Assembly (NCBI GenBank): GCA_933228675.1 | Contig: OW121743.1 | Span: 89,356,438 to 89,420,437, forward strand | Length of the DNA stretch: 64,000 nucleotides | Source of the DNA: Stomorhina lunata | Lineage: Eukaryota > Arthropoda > Insecta > Diptera > Rhiniidae | Direction: 5' to 3' | In this document: positions 44,511-54,589 of the stretch, piece after piece | Numbering within the stretch: position 1 is the first letter of the stretch | Layout: each line of letters opens with the position of its first letter | Notes under the pieces: model-generated | Databases searched by the model: none | The model's input: the letters and a program-made list of their open reading frames with translations, nothing else | What the model was told of the DNA's origin: nothing | Program-made: the position numbers and the translations under genes

Positions 44511-46500
44511 AAACTTTTTTAATCAAAAATTTTTCTATAGAAAATTTTTGATTCAAAAATTTTTCTATAGAATTTTTTAATTTTTTTTTTTATATAAATT
44601 TTTTTAACAAAAATTTTTCTATAGAAAATTTGTTTATCAAAATTTTTTTTTTTGGAAAAATTGTTTTTTTTCAAAAAATTTTTTATAGACATTTTTTTAT
44701 CAAAATTTTTTTATAGAACATTTTTTTTATCAAAAAATTTTTCTATAGAAAATTTTTTATCAAAAATGTTTCTATAGAAAATTTATTATCAAAAATTTTT
44801 CTATAGAAATTTTTTTAACAAAAATTTTTTTATCAAAAATTTTTTTATAGAAAATTTTCTTATCAAAAATTTTTCTATACAAAGTTTTTTTTATCAAAAA
44901 ATTGTCTTTAGAAAATTTGTTATCAAAAGTTTTTCTATAGAAAATTTTTTTATCAAAAATTTTTCTGTAGAATATTTTTTTATTAAAAATTTTTCTATAC
45001 AATATATTTTCTATAGAAACATTTTTGATAAAAAAATTTTTAATAAAAAAATATAAATTTTCTAAAAAAATTTTTTTTTTAGAAAAATTTTCTATAAAAA
45101 AAAATTTTTTTAGAAAAATTTTTGATTAAAAAATTTTCTATAGAAAAATTTTTGATAAAAATATTTTCTATCGAAAAATTTTTAATAACAAAATTTTCTA
45201 TAGAAAAACTTTTCATAAAAAAATATTCTATAAAAAAATTTTTGATAAAAAAATTGTCTATAGAAAAATTTTTGATTAAAAAATTTTCTATACAAAAATT
45301 TTTGATAAAAAAAATATTCTATTAACAAATTTTTTATAAAAAAAAATGTCTATAAAACATTTTTGATAAAAAAATTTTCTAGAGATCAATTTTTGATAAA
45401 AAAAATTTTCCAAAGAAAAATTTTTGATAAAAAAGTTTTCTATAGAAAAACTTTTAATAAAAAAGTTTTCTATACAAAAATTTTTGATAAAAAAATTTCC
45501 TATAGAAAAATGTTTAATAAAAAAATTTTGTATAGAAAAATTTTTGGTAAAAAAATTTTGTATAGAAAAATTATATTTTTTATCAAAAATTTTTCTATAC
45601 AAAATTTTTTTACCAAAAATTTCTCTATACAAAATTTTTTTATCAAACATTTTTCTATAGGAAATTTTTTTATCAAAAATTTTTGTATAGAAAACTTTTT
45701 TATTAAAAGTTTTTCTATAGAAAACTTTTTTATCAAAAATTTTTCTTTGGAAAATTTTTTTTATCAAAAATTGATCTCTAGAAAATTTTTTTATCAAAAA
45801 TGTTTTATAGACATTTTTTTTTATAAAAAATTTGTTTATAGAATATTTTTTTTATCAAAAATTTTTGTATAGAAAATTTTTTAATCAAAAATTTTTCTAT
45901 AGACAATTTTTTTATCAAAAATTTTTTTATAGAATATTTTTTTATGAAAAGTTTTTCTATAGAAAATTTTGTTATTAAAAATTTTTCGATAGAAAATATT
46001 TTTATCAAAAATTTTTCTATAGAAAATTTTTTAATCAAAAATTTTTCTAAAAAAAATTTTTTTTATAGAAAATTTTTCTAAAAAAAAAATTTTTTTAGAA
46101 AATTTATATTTTTTTATTAAAAAATTTTTTATCAAAAATGTTTCTATAGAAAATATTTTTATCAAAAATTTTTCTACAGAAAATTTTTTTTTATCAAAAA
46201 TTTTTCAATACAAAATGTTTATACCAAAAAAATTTTTATAGAAAATGTTTTAACCGAAAATTTTTCTATAGAAAATTTTTTTTATAGAAAATTTTTCTAT
46301 AGGAAATTTTTTAATCAAAAATTTTTTATAGAAAATTTGTTATCAAAAATGTTTCTATAAAAATTTTTTTTTTATCAAACATTTTTCTATAGAAAATTTT
46401 TTTTATCAAAACTTTTTATATAGAAAATTTTTTTTATCAAAAATTTATCTATAGAAAACTTTTTTATCAAAAATTTTTCTATAGAAAATGTATTTATTCA
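44511..46500. repeat. AT minisatellite, 'tttttatcaaaaatttttctatagaaaa' type
   Basis: Same repeat as 40,801-43,020 but mostly on the other strand, with a switch of orientation inside the palindrome at 45,005-46,155. Units of about 28-30 bp. Overlapping open frames up to 169 residues on both strands are by-products. Confidence 0.88.
45005..46155. repeat. Giant near-perfect palindrome, ~570-bp arms
   Basis: Positions x and 91,160-x are complementary over almost the whole span: 45,363 pairs with 45,797, and the arm-specific words agatcaattttt (45,385 / 45,770) and tataaattttct (45,050 / 46,105) match in mirror position. The centre is near 45,580 with a loop of about 10 nt (tattttttatc region). 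Arms differ at only a few positions. Its persistence in A/T-only DNA implies recent origin or ongoing gene conversion. Confidence 0.88.
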
Positions 46501-46830
46501 AAAAGAAGAGTATTCGCATTTGATCCAAAATCTGTTTCATTTATTTATTAATGTAACAGACCAATTTATTGATAAAAAGTCAAAAAATGTTTGTGGAGAA
46601 ACCAAAATTCCTCGACGGGTTTCGATGGTTGGTTAGGCCATCTCTTCAGGAGGATTATCCCCAATTTAGACAGATCAAAAACCTTGCATTATTCCTTATT
46701 TTACAAACAAAACCTTTAAGAATTATGTTCACAAACCATAAGCAAAAACGTAGATCATCGACTGAACAAAACACAAACCATTTTCAGTTTTCATCTTCCT
46801 TCACTTCCCACATTCTTGCAATAAATCAAA
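46501..46830 (-). mobile_element. Penelope-like terminal fragment with intact hammerhead (copy 5)
   Basis: Minus strand: 'tgaaaactgaaaatggtttg' start, 'gatctgtctaaattg', hammerhead, 'aattttggtttctccac', then 'gaaacagattttggatcaaa' and 'tgcgaatactcttc' end. Second subfamily (as at 39,841). It is bounded on both sides by AT minisatellite. No coding region; the open frame at 46,569-46,952 is accidental. Confidence 0.65.
46609..46654 (-). ncRNA. Type I hammerhead ribozyme motif, intact
   Basis: Read 46,654 to 46,609: tcctc (stem I, 5' strand); ctgaaga (core C3-U4-G5-A6-N7-G8-A9); gatgg, loop cctaaccaa, ccatc (stem II, 5 perfect pairs starting with the canonical G10.1-C11.1); gaaa (core G12-A13-A14-A15.1); cccgtc (two-pair stem III ending in U16.1, then cleavage nucleotide C17); gagga (stem I, 3' strand, 5 perfect pairs with tcctc). 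All known invariant positions are met. Predicted cut is after the GUC, between 46,614 and 46,613. The very short stem III is typical of Penelope-like hammerheads, which often act as dimers. Confidence 0.8.
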
Positions 46831-46859
46831 TGCGAATATTCTTCTTTTTGAATAATATT

Positions 46860-47400
46860 TACATCCCGACTATTTTGTTATTTTTTGAGAAAACTTTTTT
46901 TATCAAAATTTTTTTTACCAAAAAGTTTTCTACAGAATATTTTCATTTTTGATAAAAATTTTTTTACGGAAATTTTTTTAAAAATTTTCTATAGAAAATT
47001 TGTTATTAAAAATTTTTCTATAGAAAATTTGTTATTAAAAATTTTTCTATAGAAAATTTTTTCATCAAAAATTTTTCTATAGACATTTTTTTTATCAAAA
47101 CTTTTTCTATAGAAAATTTTTTTTATCAAAAATTTTTCTATAGAAAATGTTTACACTAAAATTTTTTTTCAAAAATTTATCTATAGAAAACTTTTTTATC
47201 AAAAATTTTTCTATATTGTTTATCCAAAAAGAAAATGTTTAATTCTAAAATGTTTCTATAGAAAATTTTTTTATAGAAAATTTTTTAATCAAATTTTGTT
47301 TTATTAAAAATTTTTTACAGACAATTATTTCTATCGGAAATTTTTTTATAGAAAAATATTTTTATCAAAATTTTTTTTAGAAAAAAATGTTGATCGATAA
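46860..47400. repeat. AT minisatellite, 'tttttatcaaaaatttttctatagaaaa' type (continued)
   Basis: Same units as 44,511-46,500, interrupted by the Penelope-like fragment, fading out near 47,400. Confidence 0.8.
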
Positions 47401-48009
47401 TTTATAATTTTGAAAATAATTTTATTTTGCGATTTTTAAAAAAATTTATTTATAAAACTACTGCTCGGATTGAAAAATAATTAATGTCCCTGAAAGATAA
47501 TTTTGTTGCCGAGTTTTGGTTTTTTACTTTTATCAAGAAAATAAAAAGTTTTCGAGTTACGCGAATATTTATTAGTAACCTCCTACATTTTTTTATAACG
47601 CTATATCTCGAAAACTACCCAGCAAAACTTTGGTAATGGAAAGTACTCTGATAACTGGTTACCTTGTAACGACTACAACATACCATCCGAATAAATAATA
47701 AGTTATTACAGAAGTACTTATTTGTAATTAAGATGGTAATTTAAACTGAATGGCCCCGGTTCAAATCCCACCAAGGACAACAATTTTTTTTAGTTTTTTT
47801 TTTATTAAAAGAGTCTTTTTAAATGATTTTTGAATTTTAAGAACTTAAATATTATCTTCTGTAAAAAAAATTTGTAAAACTAACTCACGTTAATGAAAAA
47901 ATACCAAAATAAGTGAAGGTATCGTGAAAGTCAATTTTGTTTATCTAGGGGATGTTGAATACCAAACACGATTCTAATTGGTCTTAACTTGGTAAGCCCA
48001 ACTTATCTG

Positions 48010-48365
48010 GGTCATCCTTCATCTCAACTGTGGACACACACCTCCTCATGGTATCACCCGGGGAGCTAGTTTAAGACCCATTAATATTGTGAGTTAATAT
48101 GATCGATAAAAATGGGTTAGGATTACGGGCTAGTAACCCTCTCTTGAAAAAAAATACAATGAAGAGGATAAAATTAGAATTGAAATGTCCCACTACCTAA
48201 TGTTAGAGGAGGATGTCCGAAACTTCGATAGAAAGACCAAGTAGAGGAACTTTTTTCAAAGCTTGGCCTATAAAATTGGAGAATATTCGAACAAGATCGA
48301 AATCCATGAAATTCTAAAATATGCTCGGACTTTGACATTAACAGGTTGTAACATTTAAGTAAGTA
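48010..48365 (+). pseudogene. LINE 3' end fragment, C-terminus with (aagt)n tail
   Basis: Plus strand: VEELFSKLGL, stop, NWRIFEQDRNP, stop, NSKICSDFDINRL and stop, then 'catttaagtaagtaagag'. The short tandem tail after the stop is the 3' end of this LINE family. Same family as 715, 27,838 and 40,490. Confidence 0.7.
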
Positions 48366-48595
48366 AGAGTCAATCTTATGTAAAAACTTATACAAAAAAG
48401 AAGATTTAAATTGTTTAAGTTTTAAAATAATTTTAAAAAAGTTTTAAATAATTACAAAAAATCGTATAAAAATATTTTTCCAAAAATTACAACAAAGCAA
48501 AAAAAAGCAGGGAAAAACAAAGTTATTTTCACATGATTTTGAATCTAAAAATAAAAATTGTTTATATTAATTATAAGCTGCTAAGTTTTCAACAT

Positions 48596-48664
48596 ATGAA
48601 GTAGCTCAGTGGAAGAGTCTCTGCCTAGGAGTCGGAGGGTCTGGGTTCGAGCCCCCATGGGACC
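48596..48664 (+). pseudogene. tRNA-like sequence (pseudo-tRNA or SINE head)
   Basis: gtagctcagtggaagagtct (D arm, A box), ctgcctaggagtcggaggg (anticodon-arm-like, AGG possible), tctgggttcgagcccccatg (T arm, B box ggttcgagcc). The 5' side does not pair with the 3' acceptor strand (atgggacc) and the T stem has mismatches. A run of A's follows. Most likely a tRNA-derived retroposed relic rather than a working tRNA-Pro. Confidence 0.5.
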
Positions 48665-48725
48665 ATAAAAAAAAATTTTGTATTTCGTTTAAAAATATAT
48701 GTTTTTAATAAAACAACAACAAAAA

Positions 48726-48751
48726 AGTTGTTGCTGTTGTTGTTGTTGTTG
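48726..48751. repeat. (GTT)n microsatellite
   Basis: gttgttgctgttgttgttgt and continuing, preceded by a (caa)n stretch that could pair with it. Confidence 0.85.
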
Positions 48752-48918
48752 TTTTCAAATTGCTTACCCAAGTCATTAATTTTCTGCAATTGGTAAGTAC
48801 TTGCCTCCAATGACATCCCCATGTTAATGTAATGACTTAAACAGCGAATGAGTAAGTAGTTCGTGTTCAATAGTTTAACTGTTTAATTCATTATTTGGTA
48901 ATGAAAAGTTTTACTGGG

Positions 48919-50219
48919 TAGGTCTAACCTAAAAAAGGGTTTTGTCGTTTTTTTCAACTAGCACAGTGTAATTATATATTCGTTTTCTTGAATCTCGAAA
49001 CATAAAGGGACCACTCTCGTCGTATGTCATTAAAATATGTTTTAGTAATTTTATTATATTTTAATATTCTACATCAAATTTAAACACAAGATTAATTTCT
49101 ATTAAAATTTCGTTTTGTTAGACTCTAGAGGATATGAAACTTACAAAGAATAATAATCATTATTATTATTTTTGCCCTAATACAATTGACCTTCATATTT
49201 GTTAGTTTAATAACATCATTATCCTTGCTGTTGGTTTCCTTCCTTTCTTCCTAGCACTCAACACAAAAAGTCTGGAAGTTTCCTTGCTCATTCTAACCAT
49301 GGTATTGGTTAGAATGAGACGATAAGACGATACCCTGATGTACATATACGAGTAAGTCTGTAAGTATCTATTGTTTTTTGTTCCATGAAAAAAAGGAAAA
49401 ACCTTAGAATACACTCGAAATAGTTCATTGTCCTCTTTGCCTCAAAGTACTCGTATCTGTGTGTCAGTGTTTTCCTTTTTTATGACTAATTTTTTTCTCT
49501 TTTATTGTCTGGCAAAATAAGTAAGAAAAAAAGGTAGTTTTCTCGTCTAAAGAAACATTTTGAAGGTCACCATTAAATACTGAATGCTGCCCTAACGCCC
49601 CCTAAACGCCGGCAAATGTGTTAAAATATTGTGCAAAATTTTAGGAAAATCCTCAGATTTTTTTTTTCGTTTTTGTCTTAAATTTTATTGCGCATATAAA
49701 ATGTTTGTTAGTAAAAAACGACAAGAGTGAACAAGGACGTCTGGAATACAAAAACTAAAACGCAAAAGATTTTTATTCTGCTCATGTATTAGCGTATGTG
49801 TGTGTATTTTTGTGTATAAGTCTGATTGCCTGTTTGTCTACCTCAATATCCTTTTAAATATTTATACAAAATTGCTGGCGGTGTAACTAAAAATGTCTGC
49901 AGTTTTTTGTATCTGGTTTTCGAAAATTTTTTTTTGTTAATTTTTCACCCAAAAATATCTAATTCTTATTTTATTTTTGTCTTGTTTCCCAAACATTCAA
50001 CCCATTTCTCTTCTCTGTCTTATGACTTTGTTGATTTTTTATCCTGTTTTTTAGTTGGTTAAGTTTTAGGAGTGGTTTTGGTACTCTCCAGGGAGTGTCA
50101 CTAATGGCGGTTGGGAGCTTACAACAAAAAATATTTAAGGAGTTCAACATTTTATTGCCAAAATGTCTCTGAATATATTTGAAGATTCAAATAAATTATG
50201 TTTGCCATAAAGAGGTGAA
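48919..50219. other. AT-rich sequence, nothing recognised
   Basis: An inverted pair ttctaaccatggtattggtt around 49,288-49,310 is the only structure noted. Short frames at 49,202-49,414 and 49,826-50,062 look accidental. Confidence 0.45.
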
Positions 50220-51296
50220 TATTTTGGGTTTTTTATGGCAAAGGTCAAGGTCAGATTTGAAGTTGTTTTATACTATAACTAATTTTTACCGTCAAATAAC
50301 AAACAAAGAATTTGGATTTTTGAAATGTAATAAAATTAACATTAAAATATACTTTTGTTTCTTGTTGTGACTAAAACTTAAGTTTGTTAAAGATTTAAAG
50401 AAATATCCTTAAAACAATTAAAAATAATTTCACTAGTTTCCAATAATAATACGAGGGCGGGTAAACAAGTCTATGACTTTTTGAATTTCCAGCCTTTTAA
50501 TTGGAGATTCAAATTGTTTCTCTTAAAAGTCAAATGTTAGTTCACTCCTGTCTTAATTTGAACAAACTGAGTCATATACTTTTTGTTAGAAAGCCGCAAA
50601 GGTCATGGTCAGATTTGAAGTTGTTTTATACTATAACTAATTTTTACCGTCAAATAACAAACAAAGAATTTGGATTTTTGAAATGTAATAAAATTAACAT
50701 TAAAATATACTTTTGTTTCTTATTATGACTAAAACTTAAGTTTGTTAAAGATTTAAAGAAATATCCTTAAAACAATTAAAAATAATTTCACTAGTTTTCT
50801 ATAATAATACGAGGGCGGGTAAACAAGTCTATGACTTTTTGAATTTCCAGCCTCTTAATTGGAGATTCAAATTGTTTCTCTTAAAAATCAAATGTTAGTT
50901 CACTCCTGTCTTAATTTGAACAAACTGAGTCATATACTTTTTGTTAGAAAGCCGCAAAGGTCAAGGTCAGATTAATTTTTACCGTCAAATGACAAACAAA
51001 GAATTTGGATTTTTTGAAATGTAATAAAATTAACATTAAAATATACTTTTGTTTCTTGTGGTGACTAAAACTTAAGTTTGTTAAAGATTTAAATAAATAT
51101 CCTTAAAACAATTAAAAATAATTTCACTAGTTTTCTATAATAATACGAGGGCGGGTAAACAAGTCTATGACTTTTTGAATTCCCAGCCTTTTAATTGGAG
51201 ATTCAAATTGTTTCTCTTAAAAGTCAAATGTTAGTTTCACTCCTGTCTTAATTTGAACAAACTGAGTCATATACTTTTTGTTAGAAAGCCGGAAAG
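50220..51296 (+). repeat. 358-bp tandem triplication
   Basis: aaggtcaaggtcagatt starts near 50,241, 50,599 and 50,957, exactly 358 bp apart. Each unit contains 'accgtcaaataacaaacaaa', 'aaacttaagtttgttaaaga', 'tacgagggcgggtaaacaag' and 'gttagttcactcctgtctta'. The third unit lacks about 23 bp ('tgaagttgttttatactata' region). Units differ by about 1-2%, so the duplications are recent. No coding frame beyond 75 residues. Confidence 0.92.
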
Positions 51297-51469
51297 ATAA
51301 ATAGACTACCCGGCGTTTTGAATAGTATAATACATTTTATAGCAGTGGGGCCACATATGATCACAGCTCCCATATAATACCTACCACCGGAAATCCTTAA
51401 ATACTAATAAGTTTTTGGCTGTAATACCTTTTTTGAAAAAATTTATTAAAGAGTGTTTCGAATGATATA

Positions 51470-51700
51470 TGGATATTATTATTCTGTCCCTCTATATAAG
51501 ATATAATGTGTGATTTTTCGCTCTGTCTAGAATTAGTCATAATCCTCCTGACGAGATGATCTAACCAACCATCGAAACGCGACGAGGAAAGGTTTCCCCA
51601 CCAACATTTTTTGGTTTTATCAAAAAACTATTTATTACAATAATAGACAATTGTAATAAATTGGGATCTTAGTGTAATACACTCCAGTAAAACTTTTTAG
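51470..51700 (+). mobile_element. Penelope-like terminal fragment with hammerhead motif (copy 6)
   Basis: Same as copy 1: 'attctgtccctctatataag', 'cgctctgtctagaattag', the motif, 'gtttccccaccaacattttt', 'ttgggatcttagtgtaatac', 'actccagtaaaactttttag'. Confidence 0.6.
51543..51588 (+). ncRNA. Hammerhead motif, cleavage site changed
   Basis: tcctc, ctgacga, gatga / tctaaccaa / ccatc, gaaa, cgcgac, gagga. The core and stem I are intact, but the cleavage triplet is GAC instead of GUC, losing the A15.1-U16.1 pair. One pair of stem II is lost. Predicted inactive. Confidence 0.6.
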
Positions 51701-51939
51701 TTAAATGTTTGATGTCACAAAAATGTTTGATAAACCTTAAAAAAAATAATTTGGTTGAGTGAAAGTTGAGTCGACTGACAGGATACCAAACTGAGTTGAG
51801 TTGAGAACAGCAATAGGGGCACAAAACTTATCCATAGTGCAATAACTAATTTGTTTGATACCATGTTAGCTTTTAAAGATATATTGCACTCTATACATTT
51901 TTTTTCAGTCAAATGTGAAACTAAAGTGGAAACACATAA

Positions 51940-52079
51940 ACGTACAAAAAAACATACATTTTATGAGCAGGTGTGTGTGCCTTAGCTTTATTTCATTGGA
52001 TAATCGTTTCCATTAGTTAGTTTCGAATTGGAGTAAAAGCGATATACTCTCTTTTTTATGGGACTTTTCAAAACGATCG
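51940..52079 (-). repeat. Conserved 150-bp transposon-end-like segment (copy 3, inverted)
   Basis: Reverse complement of 21,059 and 43,048: 'gggacttttcaaaacgatcg' ends it, just before a TA at 52,080-52,081. That TA is consistent with a Tc1/mariner-type terminus starting cgatcgttttgaaaag. Confidence 0.65.
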
Positions 52080-52081
52080 TA

Positions 52082-52515
52082 CGCAAATCAAAAAAACAAG
52101 CGAAGAAATTGAAGACAGATTTTATAAAAAATACACCTGTTGTGTGATGGATGACGAAACATATAAACTAAACGACTTTTCTCAACTTCCCAGTCAAGAT
52201 TTTTATGTTGCTGATAAACGGGGCAATGTTCAGGAAGAGTTCCGCACAAAAAGCAAACAAAATTCCTAAAATTCGTGTGTGGCTAGCTATTTGCAGTTGT
52301 GGCAAAAGAAGCCTGTGTGGCTTCCGGCATCATTTACGCAGAAATTTACAAAACGGAGTGCCTATAAAAACTACTTTTACATATTTTTGGATCGTTTTGG
52401 CATCATGACGCTATAGAAAAAAGGCACTTGAATGGTATTCAAACAATAATATAATTTTTGTACCACGACAGACAAATCCACTTTACTATCCAAAACATCG
52501 ACCTGTGCAAAGCTA
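52082..52515 (+). pseudogene. Tc1/mariner-type (DD37E-like) transposase relic
   Basis: Spread over three frames: KKTSEEIEDRFYKKYTCCVM, DDETYKLNDF, DFYVADKRGNVQEEFRTKSK, then KIRVWLAICSCGKRS, IIYAEIYKTECL, a decayed stretch, ALEWYSNNN, IFVPRQTNP and HRPVQSYWAG. The VMDDETY, VADKRGNV, VWLAICSCGK and RPV(E)xYWA blocks are those of a Tc1/mariner group with a final acidic residue about 37 positions after the second aspartate. The final acidic residue is Q here and there are many frameshifts. The N-terminal DNA-binding half is missing. Confidence 0.65.
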
Positions 52516-52524
52516 CTGGGCAGG

Positions 52525-53035
52525 GACCGAAAATAACAGTTATTTTTGAAAAAAGCAACGGCAAGAAAATGTCGGGAAAAAAATAATAGTAACTTTTTAA
52601 TTTTTTATTTTTTCAGCAAAAATAACAGACTTTTTTGACTTTTATTTTTTCTACCCGAAATTAAAGTTATTTTTTGACTTATATTTTTTCGAACAAAGAA
52701 AACAGTTATAATGGACGTTAATTTTTCCGAGCAGAAATAAAAGTTATTTTTTTTCGCGTGGAAATAACAGTTATTTTTGAGTTTTTTTTTTTTGAGCAGA
52801 AATCAAAGTTATATTTTGACTTTTATTTTTTCGAGCTGAAATAAAGTTTTTTTTTTTTTGTTTTAGTTCATGATAAATTTATAAAAATTATTAAAAAAAA
52901 TCATCATGAATTAAAACAAAAATAACTTTTATATCTGCTCGAAAAAATAAAAGTCAAAAATAACTGTTATCTTAGCTCGAAAAATAAAAGTAAAAAATGG
53001 CAACGATAAATAAATATGGCAGGGTTCACCGACTT
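52525..53035. repeat. Palindromic AT-rich repeat, 'ataacagttatttttgac' type
   Basis: Several ~55-bp units (aaataaaagttattttttga, ttttattttttcgagcagaa) in one orientation to about 52,860. The same words are inverted from about 52,905 (gctcgaaaaaataaaagtca). The centre at 52,861-52,920 is itself an inverted repeat around 'tcatgataaattt...catcatgaatt'. The left end cagggaccgaaaataacagt looks like a hAT-type terminus; a matching right end is not clear. Confidence 0.6.
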
Positions 53036-53429
53036 TTATTAATATCAATCTTATGATCTTATCAAATAAAATATTATTAAACATACGAGGAGTGTTCAAA
53101 AAATAAGGTGAATTTTTATCGCGGGCTAAGTACATTCGATTATCGATTTTTTTTATGTTGGTACACTCGTCTCGAACATATGTGCACAGTTTTACCCATA
53201 TACCACATTTTGTTTGTTTGTAAGAGACATAAAAGTAAGAAGTGTTTTACGTGTTCTGCGATTTTTGTTCCAAAATTGCACAAAAAGAAACGTCGCATAA
53301 GCATCGCTCCCGATTTGCTTAAAAGGGTCATAATTAATGACTAATCTTGAGTATATAATTAAGACCAGAGGTCGGCACAAAGAGAACTATGTACAACAAA
53401 AAAATCGTCGGCAGAGTCTGATGTTTTTT

Positions 53430-54545
53430 TTTTTTAATCAAAAAATTTTTTATTGACAATTATTTTATCAAAAATTTTTTAATAGAAAATTTGTTACCAA
53501 AAATGTTTCTATAAAATTTTTTTTATCAAAAATTTTTCTATAAAAAATTTTTTTATACAAAATTTTTCTAAGAAAATTTTTTAATCCAAAATTGTTCTAA
53601 AGGAAATTAATTCTTGAAAAATGGAAAATTTTTATTAAAAAATTTTCTAAAGAAAATTTTTTTATTAAAATTTTTCTATAGAAAATTTTTTCATTAAAAA
53701 TTTTTCTATAGAAATTTTTTTCATCAAAAATTTATCTATAGAAAATTTTTTTATTAAAAATTTTTCTATAGAAAATTGTTTATCAAAAAATTTTCTACAG
53801 AAAAATATTTCTATCGAAAATTTCTCTTTAGAAAAAAAAATTTATCGAAATGTTTTTTTTTTTTATTAAAATTTATTTTTTGAGAAAATTTTTCGATAGA
53901 AAATAGTTTTTTTTTTGAAAATTTTCAAAGAAACTTTTATTCAAAAATTTTGGATTTTGATTTTGTTTTTGTAGTTTCTTTAACAAAGCGGCAACAACCG
54001 ACTTTGCTAACATCCAAATTCCAACTGAATGCTTTTAATTCTCCTTTTCACTTTAATGGAAAATTTGTTACCAAAAATGTTTCTATAAAATTTTTTTTAT
54101 CAAAAATTTTTCTATAGAAAATTTTTTTATAGAAAATTTTTCTAAGAAAATTTTTTTATTAAAATTTTTCTATAGAAAATTTTTTCATTAAAATTTTTCT
54201 ATAGAAAATTTTTCATCAAAAATTTATCTATAGAAAATTTTTTCATTAAAAATTTTTCTATAGAAAATTGTTTATCAAAAATTTTTCTAAAGAAAAATAT
54301 TTCTATCGAAAATTTCACTTTAGAAAAAAAATTTTATCGAATTTTTTTTTTTATTAGAATTTATTTTTTGAGAAAATTTTTCGATAGAAAATAGTTTTTT
54401 TTTTTTTGAAAATTTTCAAAGAAAGTTTTATTCAAAAATTTTAGATTTTGATTTTGTTTTTGTATTTTCTTTAATAAAGCAACAACAACCAACTTTGCTA
54501 ACATCCAAATTCCAACTGAATGCTTTTAATACTCATTTTCACGAG
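53430..54545. repeat. AT minisatellite duplicated in two ~491-bp blocks
   Basis: Units of the 'tttatcaaaaatttttctatagaaaa' type. The block ending 'actttgctaacatccaaatt' then 'ccaactgaatgcttttaat' (54,001) recurs at 54,492, 491 bp later, with the same unit order. The non-satellite tail is about 95% identical, so this was a local tandem duplication. Confidence 0.85.
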
Positions 54546-54589
54546 TTTTATTAATGATCGTAGTATTTACGAAAATTACAAAAAGTCAT

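Larger units (their letters stand above)
47618..48918. mobile_element. TA-flanked TIR element, 1,301 bp
   Basis: Left end cccagcaaaactttggtaat; right end read inwards cccagtaaaacttttcatta, then ccaaat. It is flanked by TA on both sides (47,616-47,617 and 48,919-48,920). No transposase. It carries a LINE 3' fragment and a tRNA-like sequence, so it is either a MITE that took later insertions or a composite. A solo left end is at 7660. TA duplication fits Tc1/mariner; superfamily not certain. Confidence 0.65.

Noticed and set aside
45288..45872. Open frames of up to 169 residues on both strands, rich in F, I, K and N
   Set aside because: They are translations of the A/T minisatellite palindrome; plus- and minus-strand products are almost the same because the DNA is self-complementary.
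46569..46952. 127-residue plus-strand frame over the Penelope-like fragment
   Set aside because: Antisense to the hammerhead-bearing repeat, with no similarity to reverse transcriptase or GIY-YIG endonuclease.
48596..48664. Functional tRNA-Pro gene
   Set aside because: D and T boxes are present but the acceptor stem does not pair and the T stem is mismatched; called as a tRNA-like relic only.
43048..52079. A single 9-kb transposon bounded by the two inverted 150-bp segments
   Set aside because: No matching target duplication flanks the pair and the interior is a patchwork of unrelated repeats; treated as separate solo ends.
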